From the NCBI RefSeq assembly GCF_030405905.1, contig NZ_JASATW010000012.1, positions 131,321-195,320 on the forward strand: a DNA stretch of 64,000 bases, given 5' to 3'. Positions 53,381 through 62,071 of this stretch are shown here, in pieces. Below the pieces are notes generated by a model. It made no database searches. It saw only the letters and a list, made by a program, of their open reading frames with translations, and was not told the DNA's origin. The translations under genes and the position numbers were made by a program. Source of the DNA: Sphaerothrix gracilis. Lineage in GTDB: Bacteria; Cyanobacteriota; Cyanobacteriia; Phormidesmidales; Phormidesmidaceae. Position 1 is the first letter of the stretch; every line of letters begins with the position of its first letter.

Positions 53381-53431
53381 TCTAAATCTCCGTAGGGTAG
53401 GGGCTACCTACTCATGTCAAGAATGCAAGCA

Positions 53432-53448
53432 GGTGGGCACTGCCCACC
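53432..53448. other. Intercistronic hairpin between sufB and sufC
   Basis: GGTGGGC and GCCCACC form a 7-bp GC-rich stem with loop ACT in the 74-bp gap. With no T-run it is more likely an mRNA processing or stability element than a full stop; this could set the ratio of SufB to SufC. Confidence 0.55.
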
Positions 53449-53454
53449 CGGTTG

Positions 53455-54897
53455 TTAGCCCACCGTATTTTCTAGCTTCAGGCTCATGAGCTTATCGGCT
53501 TCAGCCGCAAACTCCATCGGCAGCTTATTAAACACATCCCGGCAGAAACCGCTGATAATCATGGAAACCGCGTCTTCGGGAGAGATGCCGCGCTGGGCAA
53601 AGTAAAAGAGCTGATCTTCCCCAATCTTGGAGGTAGAGGCTTCGTGCTCTACCCGGGCCGACTGGTTTTGTACCTGAATATAGGGGAAGGTATTGGCGTT
53701 AGAGCGATCGCCCAGCAGCATGGAATCGCACTGGGAATAATTGCGGGCATTTGCCGCCTTCGGCCCCATCTTCACCAAGCCCCGGTAGCTGTTCTTAGAG
53801 CGACCCGCCGAAATTCCCTTAGAGATAATCGTGCTGCGGGTGTTTTTGCCAATGTGCACCATCTTGGTACCCGTATCGGCCTGCTGCCTGTTGTTGGTCA
53901 GCGCCACCGAATAGAATTCGCCCACAGAATTATCGCCCGCCAGCACGCAGCTGGGATACTTCCAGGTAATCGCCGAGCCGGTTTCGACCTGGGTCCAGGA
54001 AATTTTGGAGTTCTTGCCTTTACATAGGCCGCGCTTGGTGACGAAGTTATAGATGCCGCCTTTGCCGTTTTCGTCTCCGGCAAACCAGTTTTGCACCGTC
54101 GAGTATTTGATTTCAGCGTTGTCCAGCGCCACCAGTTCAACCACCGCCGCGTGGAGCTGATTGCTGTCATACATAGGGGCGGTGCAGCCTTCCAAATACG
54201 TCACCGAGCTGCCTTCTTCAGCCACAATCAGCGTCCGCTCAAACTGGCCCGACTCACCGTTGTTAATCCGGAAGTAGGTAGACAAGTCCATCGGACACTG
54301 GGTGTTCTTGGGAATGTAGACGAAGGAGCCATCGCTGAACACCGCTGAGTTGAGCGCCGCGAAGTAGTTGTCTCCCGTCGGCACAACGCTGCCCAGGTAC
54401 TTTTGCACCAGTTCGGGATGATTGTGCACTGCTTCTGAAATAGAGCAGAAAATCACGCCCTCTTCAGCCAGCTTTTCTTTAAACGTGGTGGCTACCGAGA
54501 CACTATCAAAAATGGCGTCTACGGCTACGTTAGCAAGGCGTTTCTGCTCAGACAGGGGAATGCCCAGCTTCTCGAACGTGTCCAGCAGGGTCGGATCAAC
54601 CTCATCTAAGCTATCCAGCTTTTGCTTTTGCTGCTTGGGAGCTGAATAGTAGATGATGTCCTGATAGTTGATCGGCGGATACTTGACGTTAGGCCAGGTG
54701 GGTTCCGCCATTGTCAGCCAGCGGCGGTAAGCCTTGAGCCGAAACTCCAGCATGAACTCCGGCTCATTTTTCTTAGCAGAAATGGCACGAATCACATCTT
54801 CACTGAGTCCGCGTCCTAAAGACTCAGACTCGATATCGGTGATGAAACCGTATTTGTAAGGCTGGCTAACGAAGGACTGAACGGTGGAAGAGGTCAT
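53455..54897 (-). CDS. sufB: Fe-S cluster assembly scaffold SufB
   Basis: A 480-residue protein from the ATG at 54897 (MTSSTVQSFVSQPYKYGF); the frame opens 9 codons earlier. It is the main scaffold on which Fe-S clusters form. Conserved segments are PPINYQDIIYYSAPK, VFSDGSFVYIPKNTQCPMDL, LEGCTAPMYDSNQLHAAVVE and DQLFYFAQRGISPEDAVSMI. It follows ftrC on the same strand. Confidence 0.97.
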   Translation of the reverse strand: MTSSTVQSFVSQPYKYGFITDIESESLGRGLSEDVIRAISAKKNEPEFMLEFRLKAYRRWLTMAEPTWPNVKYPPINYQDIIYYSAPKQQKQKLDSLDEVDPTLLDTFEKLGIPLSEQKRLANVAVDAIFDSVSVATTFKEKLAEEGVIFCSISEAVHNHPELVQKYLGSVVPTGDNYFAALNSAVFSDGSFVYIPKNTQCPMDLSTYFRINNGESGQFERTLIVAEEGSSVTYLEGCTAPMYDSNQLHAAVVELVALDNAEIKYSTVQNWFAGDENGKGGIYNFVTKRGLCKGKNSKISWTQVETGSAITWKYPSCVLAGDNSVGEFYSVALTNNRQQADTGTKMVHIGKNTRSTIISKGISAGRSKNSYRGLVKMGPKAANARNYSQCDSMLLGDRSNANTFPYIQVQNQSARVEHEASTSKIGEDQLFYFAQRGISPEDAVSMIISGFCRDVFNKLPMEFAAEADKLMSLKLENTVG

Positions 54898-54935
54898 GTG
54901 GGCGGCTCTTGAGCGTAAGGTCAACTGAGAAAGGA

Positions 54936-55295
54936 TTAATACTTGCTGGTTTCGGAGCGGATCTGGTCAAAGGTGATTTCTTGGCTCTCACCGGCAAAAG
55001 CATTGTCCGGCGTCAGAAACAACATGCAGTGGCACTCTTTGCGCTCCTGCATGGGCACGCAGGGACAGTTCCAGTAGGTAGCTTTGACTTCTGCTTCTTT
55101 GTCTTCGTAGTGACGGCAGGGACAGAGAGGCGCACCCAAATCATCTTTATGCTTGGCTAAACCCTCAATTACAACTGCTGTCACTCCGGGGTCAGCACAA
55201 AAATAAGTCCCCGTCCGCTTGGCATAGCTCTGGGAAAAGTTGCGCATCAGCTCCAGGTTTTTCTCGGAAGCTTGAGTCGTTTTCTGTGAGGCCAT
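54936..55295 (-). CDS. ftrC: Ferredoxin:thioredoxin reductase catalytic subunit
   Basis: A 119-residue protein from the ATG at 55295 (MASQKTTQASEKN). The frame opens to 55367, but that would cross a SufR-type box, so the internal start is preferred. It holds a 4Fe-4S cluster that passes electrons from ferredoxin to thioredoxin. The Cys pattern is complete: FCADPGV, then CPC-x16-CPC-x8-CHC. It lies 38 bp before sufB on the same strand, between sufB and sufR, so it is probably the first gene of the SufR-controlled run. Confidence 0.95.
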   Translation of the reverse strand: MASQKTTQASEKNLELMRNFSQSYAKRTGTYFCADPGVTAVVIEGLAKHKDDLGAPLCPCRHYEDKEAEVKATYWNCPCVPMQERKECHCMLFLTPDNAFAGESQEITFDQIRSETSKY

Positions 55296-55342
55296 TAGTC
55301 TATATACAGTGGCGAGACAACCAGATAATTCTATAATTAAAA

Positions 55343-55356
55343 CAACATAGAAGTTG
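55343..55356. promoter_or_regulatory. SufR box 1 (CAAC-N6-GTTG)
   Basis: CAAC-ATAGAA-GTTG, an exact match to the palindrome described for cyanobacterial SufR. It lies about 48 bp upstream of the ftrC start. Confidence 0.85.
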
Positions 55357-55382
55357 CCTAATTTCATCTTAGACTACTTTAG

Positions 55383-55396
55383 CAACACAGGCGTTG
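55383..55396. promoter_or_regulatory. SufR box 2 (CAAC-N6-GTTG)
   Basis: CAAC-ACAGGC-GTTG, a second exact match 40 bp from the first (centre to centre) and about 53 bp before sufR. Two boxes allow control of both divergent units. Confidence 0.85.
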
Positions 55397-55448
55397 TCAA
55401 AGTCTAGATTCCTTCTAAAGACGTATTGCCAGCGTTGAATTTCTAAAA

Positions 55449-56105
55449 ATGACTTTGGTACATCCCCCTTCCACTAAGGAAGATATTCTCCAGTACCTCA
55501 TGAAGCATGGAGAAGCGACGGCTCAAACTCTGGCCGAAAGGTTAAGCGTGAGTCCACAAGCAATTCGTCGTCACCTCAAAGATCTAGAGGCAGACGAACT
55601 GATTGAGCATCAGGCGGTACAGGCCGGGATGGGGCGACCGAATTATTTTTACTGCCTCAGCAGCAAGGGGCGCGATCGCTTTCCGACCCAGTACGATACG
55701 TTTGCCCTCTCTTTATTAGATACGCTGGCAGAAACCGTCGGCCAAGAAGAAGTCAAAGTCCTGTTGCGCAAGCAGTGGGAACGCAAGGCGCTGGCCTACC
55801 GGCAAAAAGTGGGGACGGGCAGCCTGCAGGAGCGGGTGAATAACCTCGTGAAGCTGCGGCAGGCCGAGGGTTACATGGCGGAATGGCACGAAGTCGATCC
55901 TACTAGAGACGAGCATCCGGCTCCGGGCTATGTGATTACGGAGTATAACTGCGCTATTTCTCATATTGCCGAATCCTATCCCAGCGTCTGCGGTCACGAG
56001 CTGGAGATGTTTCAGGTGGCCCTGCCGGACTGCGCCGTCAGCCGTACCCACTGGATTGTAGACGGAGAGCACCGGTGCGGCTATTTGGTACAGGAAAAGC
56101 AGTAA
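55449..56105 (+). CDS. sufR: Fe-S cluster-sensing repressor SufR
   Basis: A 218-residue regulator that represses the suf operon in cyanobacteria. The N-terminal DeoR-type HTH has EATAQTLAERLSVSPQAIRRHLK near residues 17-39. The C-terminal cluster-binding region has four Cys in the pattern C-x12-C-x13-C-x14-C, as in Synechocystis SufR. It is divergent from ftrC-sufBCDS and shares the two CAAC-N6-GTTG boxes with it. Confidence 0.95.
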   Translation: MTLVHPPSTKEDILQYLMKHGEATAQTLAERLSVSPQAIRRHLKDLEADELIEHQAVQAGMGRPNYFYCLSSKGRDRFPTQYDTFALSLLDTLAETVGQEEVKVLLRKQWERKALAYRQKVGTGSLQERVNNLVKLRQAEGYMAEWHEVDPTRDEHPAPGYVITEYNCAISHIAESYPSVCGHELEMFQVALPDCAVSRTHWIVDGEHRCGYLVQEKQ

Positions 56106-56124
56106 GGCAATTCGCCAACCGCCC

Positions 56125-57909
56125 TTACGTCAATACCGGACGCTCTCCCATCTGCACCCGCCACAGTCCGGCATAGATCCCGTTACGCTCTAGCAGTTCT
56201 TCGTGGGTCCCCCATTCCACCAGTTGCCCGTACTCCATTACATAGATGCGATCGGCATTGCGAATTGTGGAGAGACGGTGGGCGATCGCAATGGTGGTGC
56301 GATTTTGGGTAATTTTTTCTAGCGATCGCTGAATCGCGGCTTCCGTTTCGTTATCAACTGCTGAAGTGGCTTCATCCAGCACCAGAATGGGCGGATTTTT
56401 TAGCACTGCTCTGGCGATAGCGATCCGCTGTCGCTGGCCGCCGGAAAGCTTCTGGCCCCGCTCCCCAACAATGGTGTCATAGCCAGAAATCAGATTCTCG
56501 ATAAAATCGTGGGCTTCGGCAATTTTGGCGGCTTCGGCAATTTCTGCCCGGCTGGCATTGAAGCTGCCATAGGCAATATTTTCGGCCACCGTACCGTGAA
56601 ATAAGAAGATGTCCTGACTAACCAAACCAATGGCCTGCCGTAAGTCCTGCGGCTGCAGCTCGTGCAGACTATGGCCGTCTAGTAAAATCTGTCCTGCCTG
56701 CACTTCGTAAAATCGCAGCAGCAGCTTTACGAGAGTACTTTTGCCAGAGCCAGTAGAGCCAACAATGGCAATCGTCTTACCCGCCGGCACTTTCAGCGTC
56801 AGGTGCTCGATGACGGGCTGGCCGTCATCGTAGGCAAAGGTGACATCTTCAAAGCGAATGTCTCCCTGCACCTGACTCACGGGCAGTGGACGGCGGCCAG
56901 GATGCAGGGTGATCGGCGTATCTAGCAGGTTCATCACCCGGTTGGTGGAGGCCATTGCCCGCTGGTACTGATCCAGGGTTTCCCCTAAACGCGTCAGGGG
57001 CCACAGCAGGCGCTGGGTGAGAAAGACCAAAACGCTGTAGGTACCGACGGCCAGCTGACCTTCCACCGTGATTAGACCGCCATAGAGCAGCGTGGCGGTG
57101 AATCCCACTAAAATTAGAATCCGAATTAGGGGAATGAAGGCGGCACTGAGGGCAATCGCCCGCTGGTTGCTCTGGCTGTAGTTGAGACTTTCTTGGCGAA
57201 TGCGATCGCTTTCGTAGGCTTCAGCGGTGAAGCTCTTGATGGTGGTGATGCCAGAGAGGTTATTGGAAAGGCGGCTGTTGAGCAGGCTAACCCGCTCTCG
57301 GACTTCGGCATAGCGGGGAGCCAGCAGCTTTTGAAAGGCGATCGCCCCCCAAACTACAAACGGCATCGGCAGCATAGCCATCCAAGCGACGCTGGGAGCC
57401 AGGATAAAAAAGGTGCTGCCAATGATGATCACGGTGGTAATCACCTGCAGGACTTCATTGGCACCGCGATCGAGAAAGCGCTCTAGCTGATTAATGTCAT
57501 CGTTTAGCACTGACATCAGGCTGCCCGTGCTGCGATTTTCAAAAAAAGCTAAGTCGAGATCTTGCAGATGGTCGTAGGCGTTGAGCCGCAGCTGGTGCTG
57601 GATGTTTTGCGCTAGGTTGCGCCAGAGGCGATCGTAGGCATATTCAAAGACGGACTCAAAGGCCCAAACAATGAACGTCAGCACCGAGATTAAAATAAAC
57701 TGGCTGCGAATGCCCGTAACGCCGAACTGGGCAATTAGGGAATCCTGCTGCTTGACGACCACGTCAACTGCTAGACCAATCAGGGCGGGCGGCGCTAGGT
57801 CAAATAGCTTATTTAGAACTGAGCAAATGCTGGCCTGCCAGATTTGAGCGCGGTACTCGTGGCTATAGGCGAGAAGACGCTGAAGCGGATGGACAGTCGA
57901 GGCAGACAT
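56125..57909 (-). CDS. ABC exporter, fused membrane and ATPase domains
   Basis: A 594-residue half-transporter. Residues to about 320 hold six membrane helices. The ATPase part has Walker A GSTGSGKSTLVKLLLRF near 376, signature KLSGGQRQRIAIARAVL near 483, and Walker B ILVLDEATSAVDNE near 505. It belongs to the lipid/drug-exporter group (MsbA-like), and the substrate is not known. It converges on sufR. Confidence 0.92.
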   Translation of the reverse strand: MSASTVHPLQRLLAYSHEYRAQIWQASICSVLNKLFDLAPPALIGLAVDVVVKQQDSLIAQFGVTGIRSQFILISVLTFIVWAFESVFEYAYDRLWRNLAQNIQHQLRLNAYDHLQDLDLAFFENRSTGSLMSVLNDDINQLERFLDRGANEVLQVITTVIIIGSTFFILAPSVAWMAMLPMPFVVWGAIAFQKLLAPRYAEVRERVSLLNSRLSNNLSGITTIKSFTAEAYESDRIRQESLNYSQSNQRAIALSAAFIPLIRILILVGFTATLLYGGLITVEGQLAVGTYSVLVFLTQRLLWPLTRLGETLDQYQRAMASTNRVMNLLDTPITLHPGRRPLPVSQVQGDIRFEDVTFAYDDGQPVIEHLTLKVPAGKTIAIVGSTGSGKSTLVKLLLRFYEVQAGQILLDGHSLHELQPQDLRQAIGLVSQDIFLFHGTVAENIAYGSFNASRAEIAEAAKIAEAHDFIENLISGYDTIVGERGQKLSGGQRQRIAIARAVLKNPPILVLDEATSAVDNETEAAIQRSLEKITQNRTTIAIAHRLSTIRNADRIYVMEYGQLVEWGTHEELLERNGIYAGLWRVQMGERPVLT

Positions 57910-58107
57910 AAGACTCCCTAGATAGGCATGGTTTTTAGTCTAACGGGGGGGTGAGAAGATCAGGTAACACCTCGAAAGAAGGCCAATCGTTGAAAACTGG
58001 CGATCGCTAGCTAAGTTCCTCACGGCTGTCGCAGATCAGGCAGGCGTGAGTCTCGTCGGCTTTCAAGGTAGGATGTCTAATGGCGCTAGCAGTAGAGGTA
58101 CAAAAAT

Positions 58108-58434
58108 ATGGTTGAGCGACCCATCAAAAAATCAGAACGCGCCAATCGTAGCAGTGAAGAGACTGAGCAGCCCCAGCGCGATCGCAGCGAGAACCGCCGC
58201 GACCGGGGCGATCGGCGCAAGAAAGGGCGGGGCAAAGGCAGAGGCGATCGCGAAGAGAAAAAGCCTGCAGTTCCCCCTGCTCTCATGCGCGGGCCAAGGC
58301 CCAAACCGAAAGCACCTGAGCCAGAAGTCGTAGAAGAACCTGTAGCTGAAGCGGAAACAGGGACGGCTGAAGCGGCTGAGGCATCCCCTACGGACGAAAC
58401 TCCTGCTGTAGAAGCGCCTGCCGAGGAAAGCTAG
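58108..58434 (+). CDS. Low-complexity charged protein of unknown function
   Basis: A 108-residue protein with a very basic Arg/Lys-rich first half (NRRDRGDRRKKGRGKGRGDR) and an acidic Glu/Ala/Pro tail. It has AGAGG before the ATG and is followed by a strong terminator, so it is likely real. Similar charged small proteins occur in cyanobacteria. The basic part may bind RNA; that is inference. Confidence 0.65.
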   Translation: MVERPIKKSERANRSSEETEQPQRDRSENRRDRGDRRKKGRGKGRGDREEKKPAVPPALMRGPRPKPKAPEPEVVEEPVAEAETGTAEAAEASPTDETPAVEAPAEES

Positions 58435-58507
58435 GGCTAGCTTAGAGCGGGCGATCGCGATTGCTGATGACAGCTTTGATGCAGCAGAATCTGCTTGAAG
58501 AGCGGAA

Positions 58508-58536
58508 AGGGGATGCGATCGCATCCCCTCTTTTTT
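58508..58536 (+). terminator. Rho-independent terminator with a HIP1 core
   Basis: A perfect 22-base palindrome (arms AGGGGATGCGA / TCGCATCCCCT) followed by C and six T. The centre of the stem is the HIP1 octamer GCGATCGC. Confidence 0.85.
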
Positions 58537-58647
58537 GCCCTCAAGCCAGCCGACAGAGCCGGGGGAGAATCACCAATAGAGCAGTGATAAGAGCGGCGAA
58601 ACTTGTTGAACTAATGTTGAACCTAATAACGCTCGCAAACCTTGCGG

Positions 58648-59151
58648 CTAAGCGAGTGATTTCACCATAAACACGCTGTTAGGGTCGTCAATGTAGTCAG
58701 CAAAAGGGCCTCGGTACTCAAACCCATAGCGGGCGTATAGAGCTTGGGCCGGAGCAAATGCGGCCATAGCCCCCGTTTCCAGGTAGAGGCACTTGTAAGC
58801 CCGCTGTTGAGCTACTGCGATGATGTGTTCCAGAATCTTCGAGGCAACTCCCTGACGACGGTGAGCCTTGGCAGTCCGCATAGACTTGACTTCGCCACTG
58901 CTAACATCCAGCTTTTTCAGAGCGCCGCAGCCTAAAAGCTCATCTTTTTCCCAGGCTGTCCAGAAACTGATGTCAGGCGATCGCAGCGCTTCTAAATCAA
59001 GCGCATGGACGCTTTCAGGTGGGGTAATCTGATACATGTTTTCCAAATGTTCCTGCAGCAAATCGGCAATTTCTGGGCCAGTGAGGTCATCTGCACGAAT
59101 TTTCACTTGGTTAGTTCCCCCATTAAGATTGGCGGTAACAGTCAAGGTCAC
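58648..59151 (-). CDS. GNAT-family N-acetyltransferase
   Basis: A 167-residue acetyltransferase. The acetyl-CoA motif A is AKAHRRQGVASKILEHIIAV near residue 94-113, with EVKSMRTAKAH before it and YARYGFEYRGPFADY near 139-153 after it. The substrate is unknown. The start could be a later Met; the chosen one gives the normal family length. Confidence 0.85.
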   Translation of the reverse strand: MTLTVTANLNGGTNQVKIRADDLTGPEIADLLQEHLENMYQITPPESVHALDLEALRSPDISFWTAWEKDELLGCGALKKLDVSSGEVKSMRTAKAHRRQGVASKILEHIIAVAQQRAYKCLYLETGAMAAFAPAQALYARYGFEYRGPFADYIDDPNSVFMVKSLA

Positions 59152-59192
59152 TACCGGCTTAATTTACAGTATCTCTTTGCTGCTATCTGCAA

Positions 59193-59792
59193 ATGTTGAG
59201 CATTTCTTGGGTTCACTGGCTGGTTGTTTTGAGCGCCTTTATCAGTATTGCTGGGGCTTCTGCCTACATTCGCGATACGCTGCTGGGCAAAACCAAGCCC
59301 AATCGGGTTTCGTGGTCGCTATGGGCGATCGCGCCCCTGATAGGAACGGCAGCGGCTGTGACCGCCGGAGCTGACCTGTGGGCAATTGTGCGGGTCTTTT
59401 TAGCGGGTTTAATCCCGCTGCTGATACTTCTAGCGTCGTTTGTCAATGCTCGCAGCTATTGGCGACTCAACCCGTTTGACCTATCGTGTGGAGCTTTGTC
59501 GCTGGCGGCTCTGATGGTGTGGGGACTGGCCGATTCGCCCCGACTGGCTATTCTACTAGCAGCCACTGGCGATGGCTTTGCCGCCCTGCCAACTTTGCAT
59601 AAAGCCTGGAAATTTCCCGAAACGGAATCAGCTTCAGTCTATATCGCCAGCTTTGTCAGCTCTCTGCTGGTGATGCCTTCAATTCCGGTCTGGAATATTG
59701 AAAATGCTGCTTTCCCCGTCTATTTACTCGCCATTAGCGCCCTCATGCTAACCGCCCTTTACCATCGCCGCCTAGGCTGGCAGAGCCGATGA
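59193..59792 (+). CDS. Multi-pass membrane protein of unknown function
   Basis: A 199-residue protein with six or seven hydrophobic segments: WVHWLVVLSAFISIAGASAY, WSLWAIAPLIGTAAAVTAG, VFLAGLIPLLILLASFV, ALSLAALMVWGLA, AILLAATGDGFAALPTL, YIASFVSSLLVMPSI and VYLLAISALMLTALY. A KTKPNRVSWSLWAIAP-type segment recurs in a family of small membrane proteins with no known role. It is divergent from the GNAT gene with a 41-bp gap. Confidence 0.75.
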   Translation: MLSISWVHWLVVLSAFISIAGASAYIRDTLLGKTKPNRVSWSLWAIAPLIGTAAAVTAGADLWAIVRVFLAGLIPLLILLASFVNARSYWRLNPFDLSCGALSLAALMVWGLADSPRLAILLAATGDGFAALPTLHKAWKFPETESASVYIASFVSSLLVMPSIPVWNIENAAFPVYLLAISALMLTALYHRRLGWQSR

Positions 59793-59858
59793 TCACTCTA
59801 GATGCGCTCGATGCGCTCGATTACCTAATGAAATGACACCGCTAAAATTGGCGCTTTT

Positions 59859-59995
59859 GTAGGTTGGTGTTGAACAGAGCAAAACCCAACAGCTGATTGA
59901 GCGCCAACGGCGCAGCCTGATGGCGGCTCTAGCGGGTGGCGTGCCAGCCGTAAAGCTAAGCCAGGTATACCCCTCGCTATAAACCCAACCTGCTA
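59859..59995. repeat. Degenerate inverted-repeat element
   Basis: TGTAGGTTGGTGTT at the left and AACCCAACCTGCTA at the right are near-complements, and a shorter GTTGGTGTT / AAACCCAAC pair lies at the left end. The GTAGGTTGG...CCCAACA pattern recurs in many cyanobacterial genomes. Borders are approximate. Confidence 0.4.
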
Positions 59996-60274
59996 GGAAG
60001 CATTGGGATTTTGAGGATTGGCCTCAGTAGGGTCAGGCGCGTTGGCCGAAGGCAGATCAGTGGCCTTGGGACTATCACTGCCAAATACATGTTCCTCAGC
60101 CTCGCTGGGAACAGTCGCGCCGCCAGCCGCATTGGGGCTTTCTCCGGCAGCGGCGTTGCGAGCTTCTTCTTTCAGGATTTCTGGATTAGAGTGGGTCGCG
60201 GCGGTTCTAGCGCCGGTGTTTTGGGCTACTTCCTCAGGTAGATTGGTGTCTTGACGGGTCTGATTGTCTGCCAT
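59993..60274 (-). CDS. Small acidic low-complexity protein
   Basis: About 93 residues from the ATG at 60274 (MADNQTRQDTNLPEEVAQ); the frame opens 17 codons earlier. It is rich in Ala, Asn, Pro and Glu, with no hydrophobic core, so it is probably disordered. I do not recognise it. Reading frames on the other strand here are shadows. Confidence 0.5.
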   Translation of the reverse strand: MADNQTRQDTNLPEEVAQNTGARTAATHSNPEILKEEARNAAAGESPNAAGGATVPSEAEEHVFGSDSPKATDLPSANAPDPTEANPQNPNAS

Positions 60275-60442
60275 GAGTCGAATTTTTTGTCTACCTTGAT
60301 TAAGATAAAAGGCTGCAAAACTCACTACCGTCGCCCGTAGGGAAGAGAATGCGCTAACAAATCGACTCCCTTTAGAAAGAAATCAGCGGCGTAACCCATA
60401 GTTCTCATCTAGTTCCCATCAGCAATCAGGCAGGACTTTCTT

Positions 60443-61300
60443 ATGTGGCAGCATGGCGCGATCGCAACCAACGGCATTCAGCTACACTTTGTCACTCAAG
60501 GAGAAGGACCATTAATGCTGATGCTGCATGGGTTTCCAGAGTTTTGGTACTCCTGGCGGCACCAAATTCCGGCATTCGCGGCGGCCTACAAGGTAGTGGC
60601 GCTGGATCTTCGGGGCTATAACAAAAGCGATAAACCAACAGGAATTGAAGCGTATGCGATGAGTCAGCTCATAGCAGACGTGCAAGGAGCGATCGCGGCG
60701 TTGGGTTACGAGGACTGCGTGCTGGTGGGGCATGACTGGGGCGGAGCGATCGCTTGGTCGTTTGCCGAGGCATATCCGCAACAGGTGGAGCGGCTAATTG
60801 TAATGAATTTGCCCCATCCGGCTAAGTTTGCCGAAGCGTTTCAGACTTTCAACTGGCAGCAGATGAGCCGGAGCTGGTATGTTTTGGCTTTTCAGGTACC
60901 GTGGCTGCCGGAGCTAATTTTGCAGCAGAATGACTGTCAGCTCATTGCAGAGATGCTGCGGGGGACAGCAGCGCAGCAGGAAGCGTTTACGTCAGAGGAT
61001 CTAGAGGCATATCGGCGGGCAGCAGCCCAGCCAGGGGCGCTGACGGCAATGGTGAACTATTACCGCAGTGCGTTTTTTGCCCTGACAGAGGAAAAGTCTT
61101 ATGGGGTGTTGCCGGTGCCAACGTTGCTAATTTGGGGAGAGCAGGATCCGGCATTAGGAAAGGAACTAACCTATGGCACGGAGCAGTACGTGCAAGATTT
61201 GCAGATTCGCTATGTGCCAGATGCCGGACATTGGGTGCAGCAGGAAAGGCCGGATTTGGTAAACGGCTATATGCGGCAGTTTTTAGAGGTTGAAATTTAG
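60443..61300 (+). CDS. Alpha/beta hydrolase, epoxide hydrolase-like
   Basis: A 285-residue hydrolase. The oxyanion motif is LHGFPEFWYSWRHQIP near residue 28, and DLRGYNKSDKP follows near 53. The nucleophile is Asp in VGHDWGGAIAW near 95, as in epoxide hydrolases and haloalkane dehalogenases rather than esterases. The His is in VPDAGHWVQQERPDLV near 260. The substrate cannot be told. Confidence 0.9.
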   Translation: MWQHGAIATNGIQLHFVTQGEGPLMLMLHGFPEFWYSWRHQIPAFAAAYKVVALDLRGYNKSDKPTGIEAYAMSQLIADVQGAIAALGYEDCVLVGHDWGGAIAWSFAEAYPQQVERLIVMNLPHPAKFAEAFQTFNWQQMSRSWYVLAFQVPWLPELILQQNDCQLIAEMLRGTAAQQEAFTSEDLEAYRRAAAQPGALTAMVNYYRSAFFALTEEKSYGVLPVPTLLIWGEQDPALGKELTYGTEQYVQDLQIRYVPDAGHWVQQERPDLVNGYMRQFLEVEI

Positions 61301-61375
61301 TTCTGAAGTTTGAGTTAGAGGATCAAGAACAGCCAGTCATTTACCCTAAGAGAACGCCTGTGCCGAAAAAAAGTA

Positions 61376-62071
61376 TTAAGCTCCTTTGCCTAACATTGCA
61401 GGCACATCAATTTCTTTGATGCAGGTGGCTCGCGATAGAGACAGAATGCAGTCGATTATTTTCATCAGATCTGTCAAAGGAATTGCTTCACCGCCCGTTA
61501 GATTATCTGCGGCCAGATCAGCTAGAACTTCGGGAGTACCGACGTTACCAGGATTAATGACCGTTACCCCAATTTGCTGCGATCGCAATTCTTCGCGCAG
61601 AGAATGTACTACTCCCCGCAGGCCAAACTTAGAAGCACTGTTGGCAACTTCCCTTCCTGAAAAATTATCTCGGCCTGAGAGCGCTCCCATAAAAATAATT
61701 TTTGGATTAGCCGCTCTTCGTAGGGCAGGCAATAGCGCTTTCACCAACCGAATCGGAGCTACCAAATTAACTGCAATCACTCGGGCAATATCCTCATCAG
61801 AACACGCTTCAAAGTGATACTGCGGAGTAAAGGCATGGGTTTCCCAGGTTCCACCCATGTACAGCAGCGCATCTAAAGGCTCACTGCCAACCGCGATCGC
61901 AACCGTTTCTATCCCTGCCAAATCAGATAAATCTGCCTGCACCCACTCACCCACCGGGGCGGCTGTACGAGACACCACTAATAAGCGATCGCATTGGTCT
62001 ACAAAATGCTCTGCAACGGCAAGCCCAATGCCGCGGCTTGCCCCTGCGACTAGAATTGTCTTGCAAGCCAT
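61376..62071 (-). CDS. SDR-family oxidoreductase with a substituted active-site Tyr
   Basis: A 231-residue Rossmann-fold protein. The NAD(P) motif is VAGASRGIGLAVAEHF at residues 8-23, and KIIFMGALSGRDNFSG holds the usual Ser region near 126-141. The catalytic YxxxK reads NSASK (AAC codon), so the Tyr is Asn. The start overlaps the stop of the GNAT gene by one base, so they form an operon divergent from the TetR gene. Either the enzyme is non-canonical or inactive. Confidence 0.82.
   Translation of the reverse strand: MACKTILVAGASRGIGLAVAEHFVDQCDRLLVVSRTAAPVGEWVQADLSDLAGIETVAIAVGSEPLDALLYMGGTWETHAFTPQYHFEACSDEDIARVIAVNLVAPIRLVKALLPALRRAANPKIIFMGALSGRDNFSGREVANSASKFGLRGVVHSLREELRSQQIGVTVINPGNVGTPEVLADLAADNLTGGEAIPLTDLMKIIDCILSLSRATCIKEIDVPAMLGKGA

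Noticed and set aside
53432..53448. Full transcription terminator between sufB and sufC
   Set aside because: The hairpin lacks a T-run, and the genes must be expressed together for the SufBCD complex.
55296..55367. Longer N-terminus for ftrC
   Set aside because: It would place a SufR box inside the coding sequence, and the extra residues are hydrophobic and unlike FtrC.
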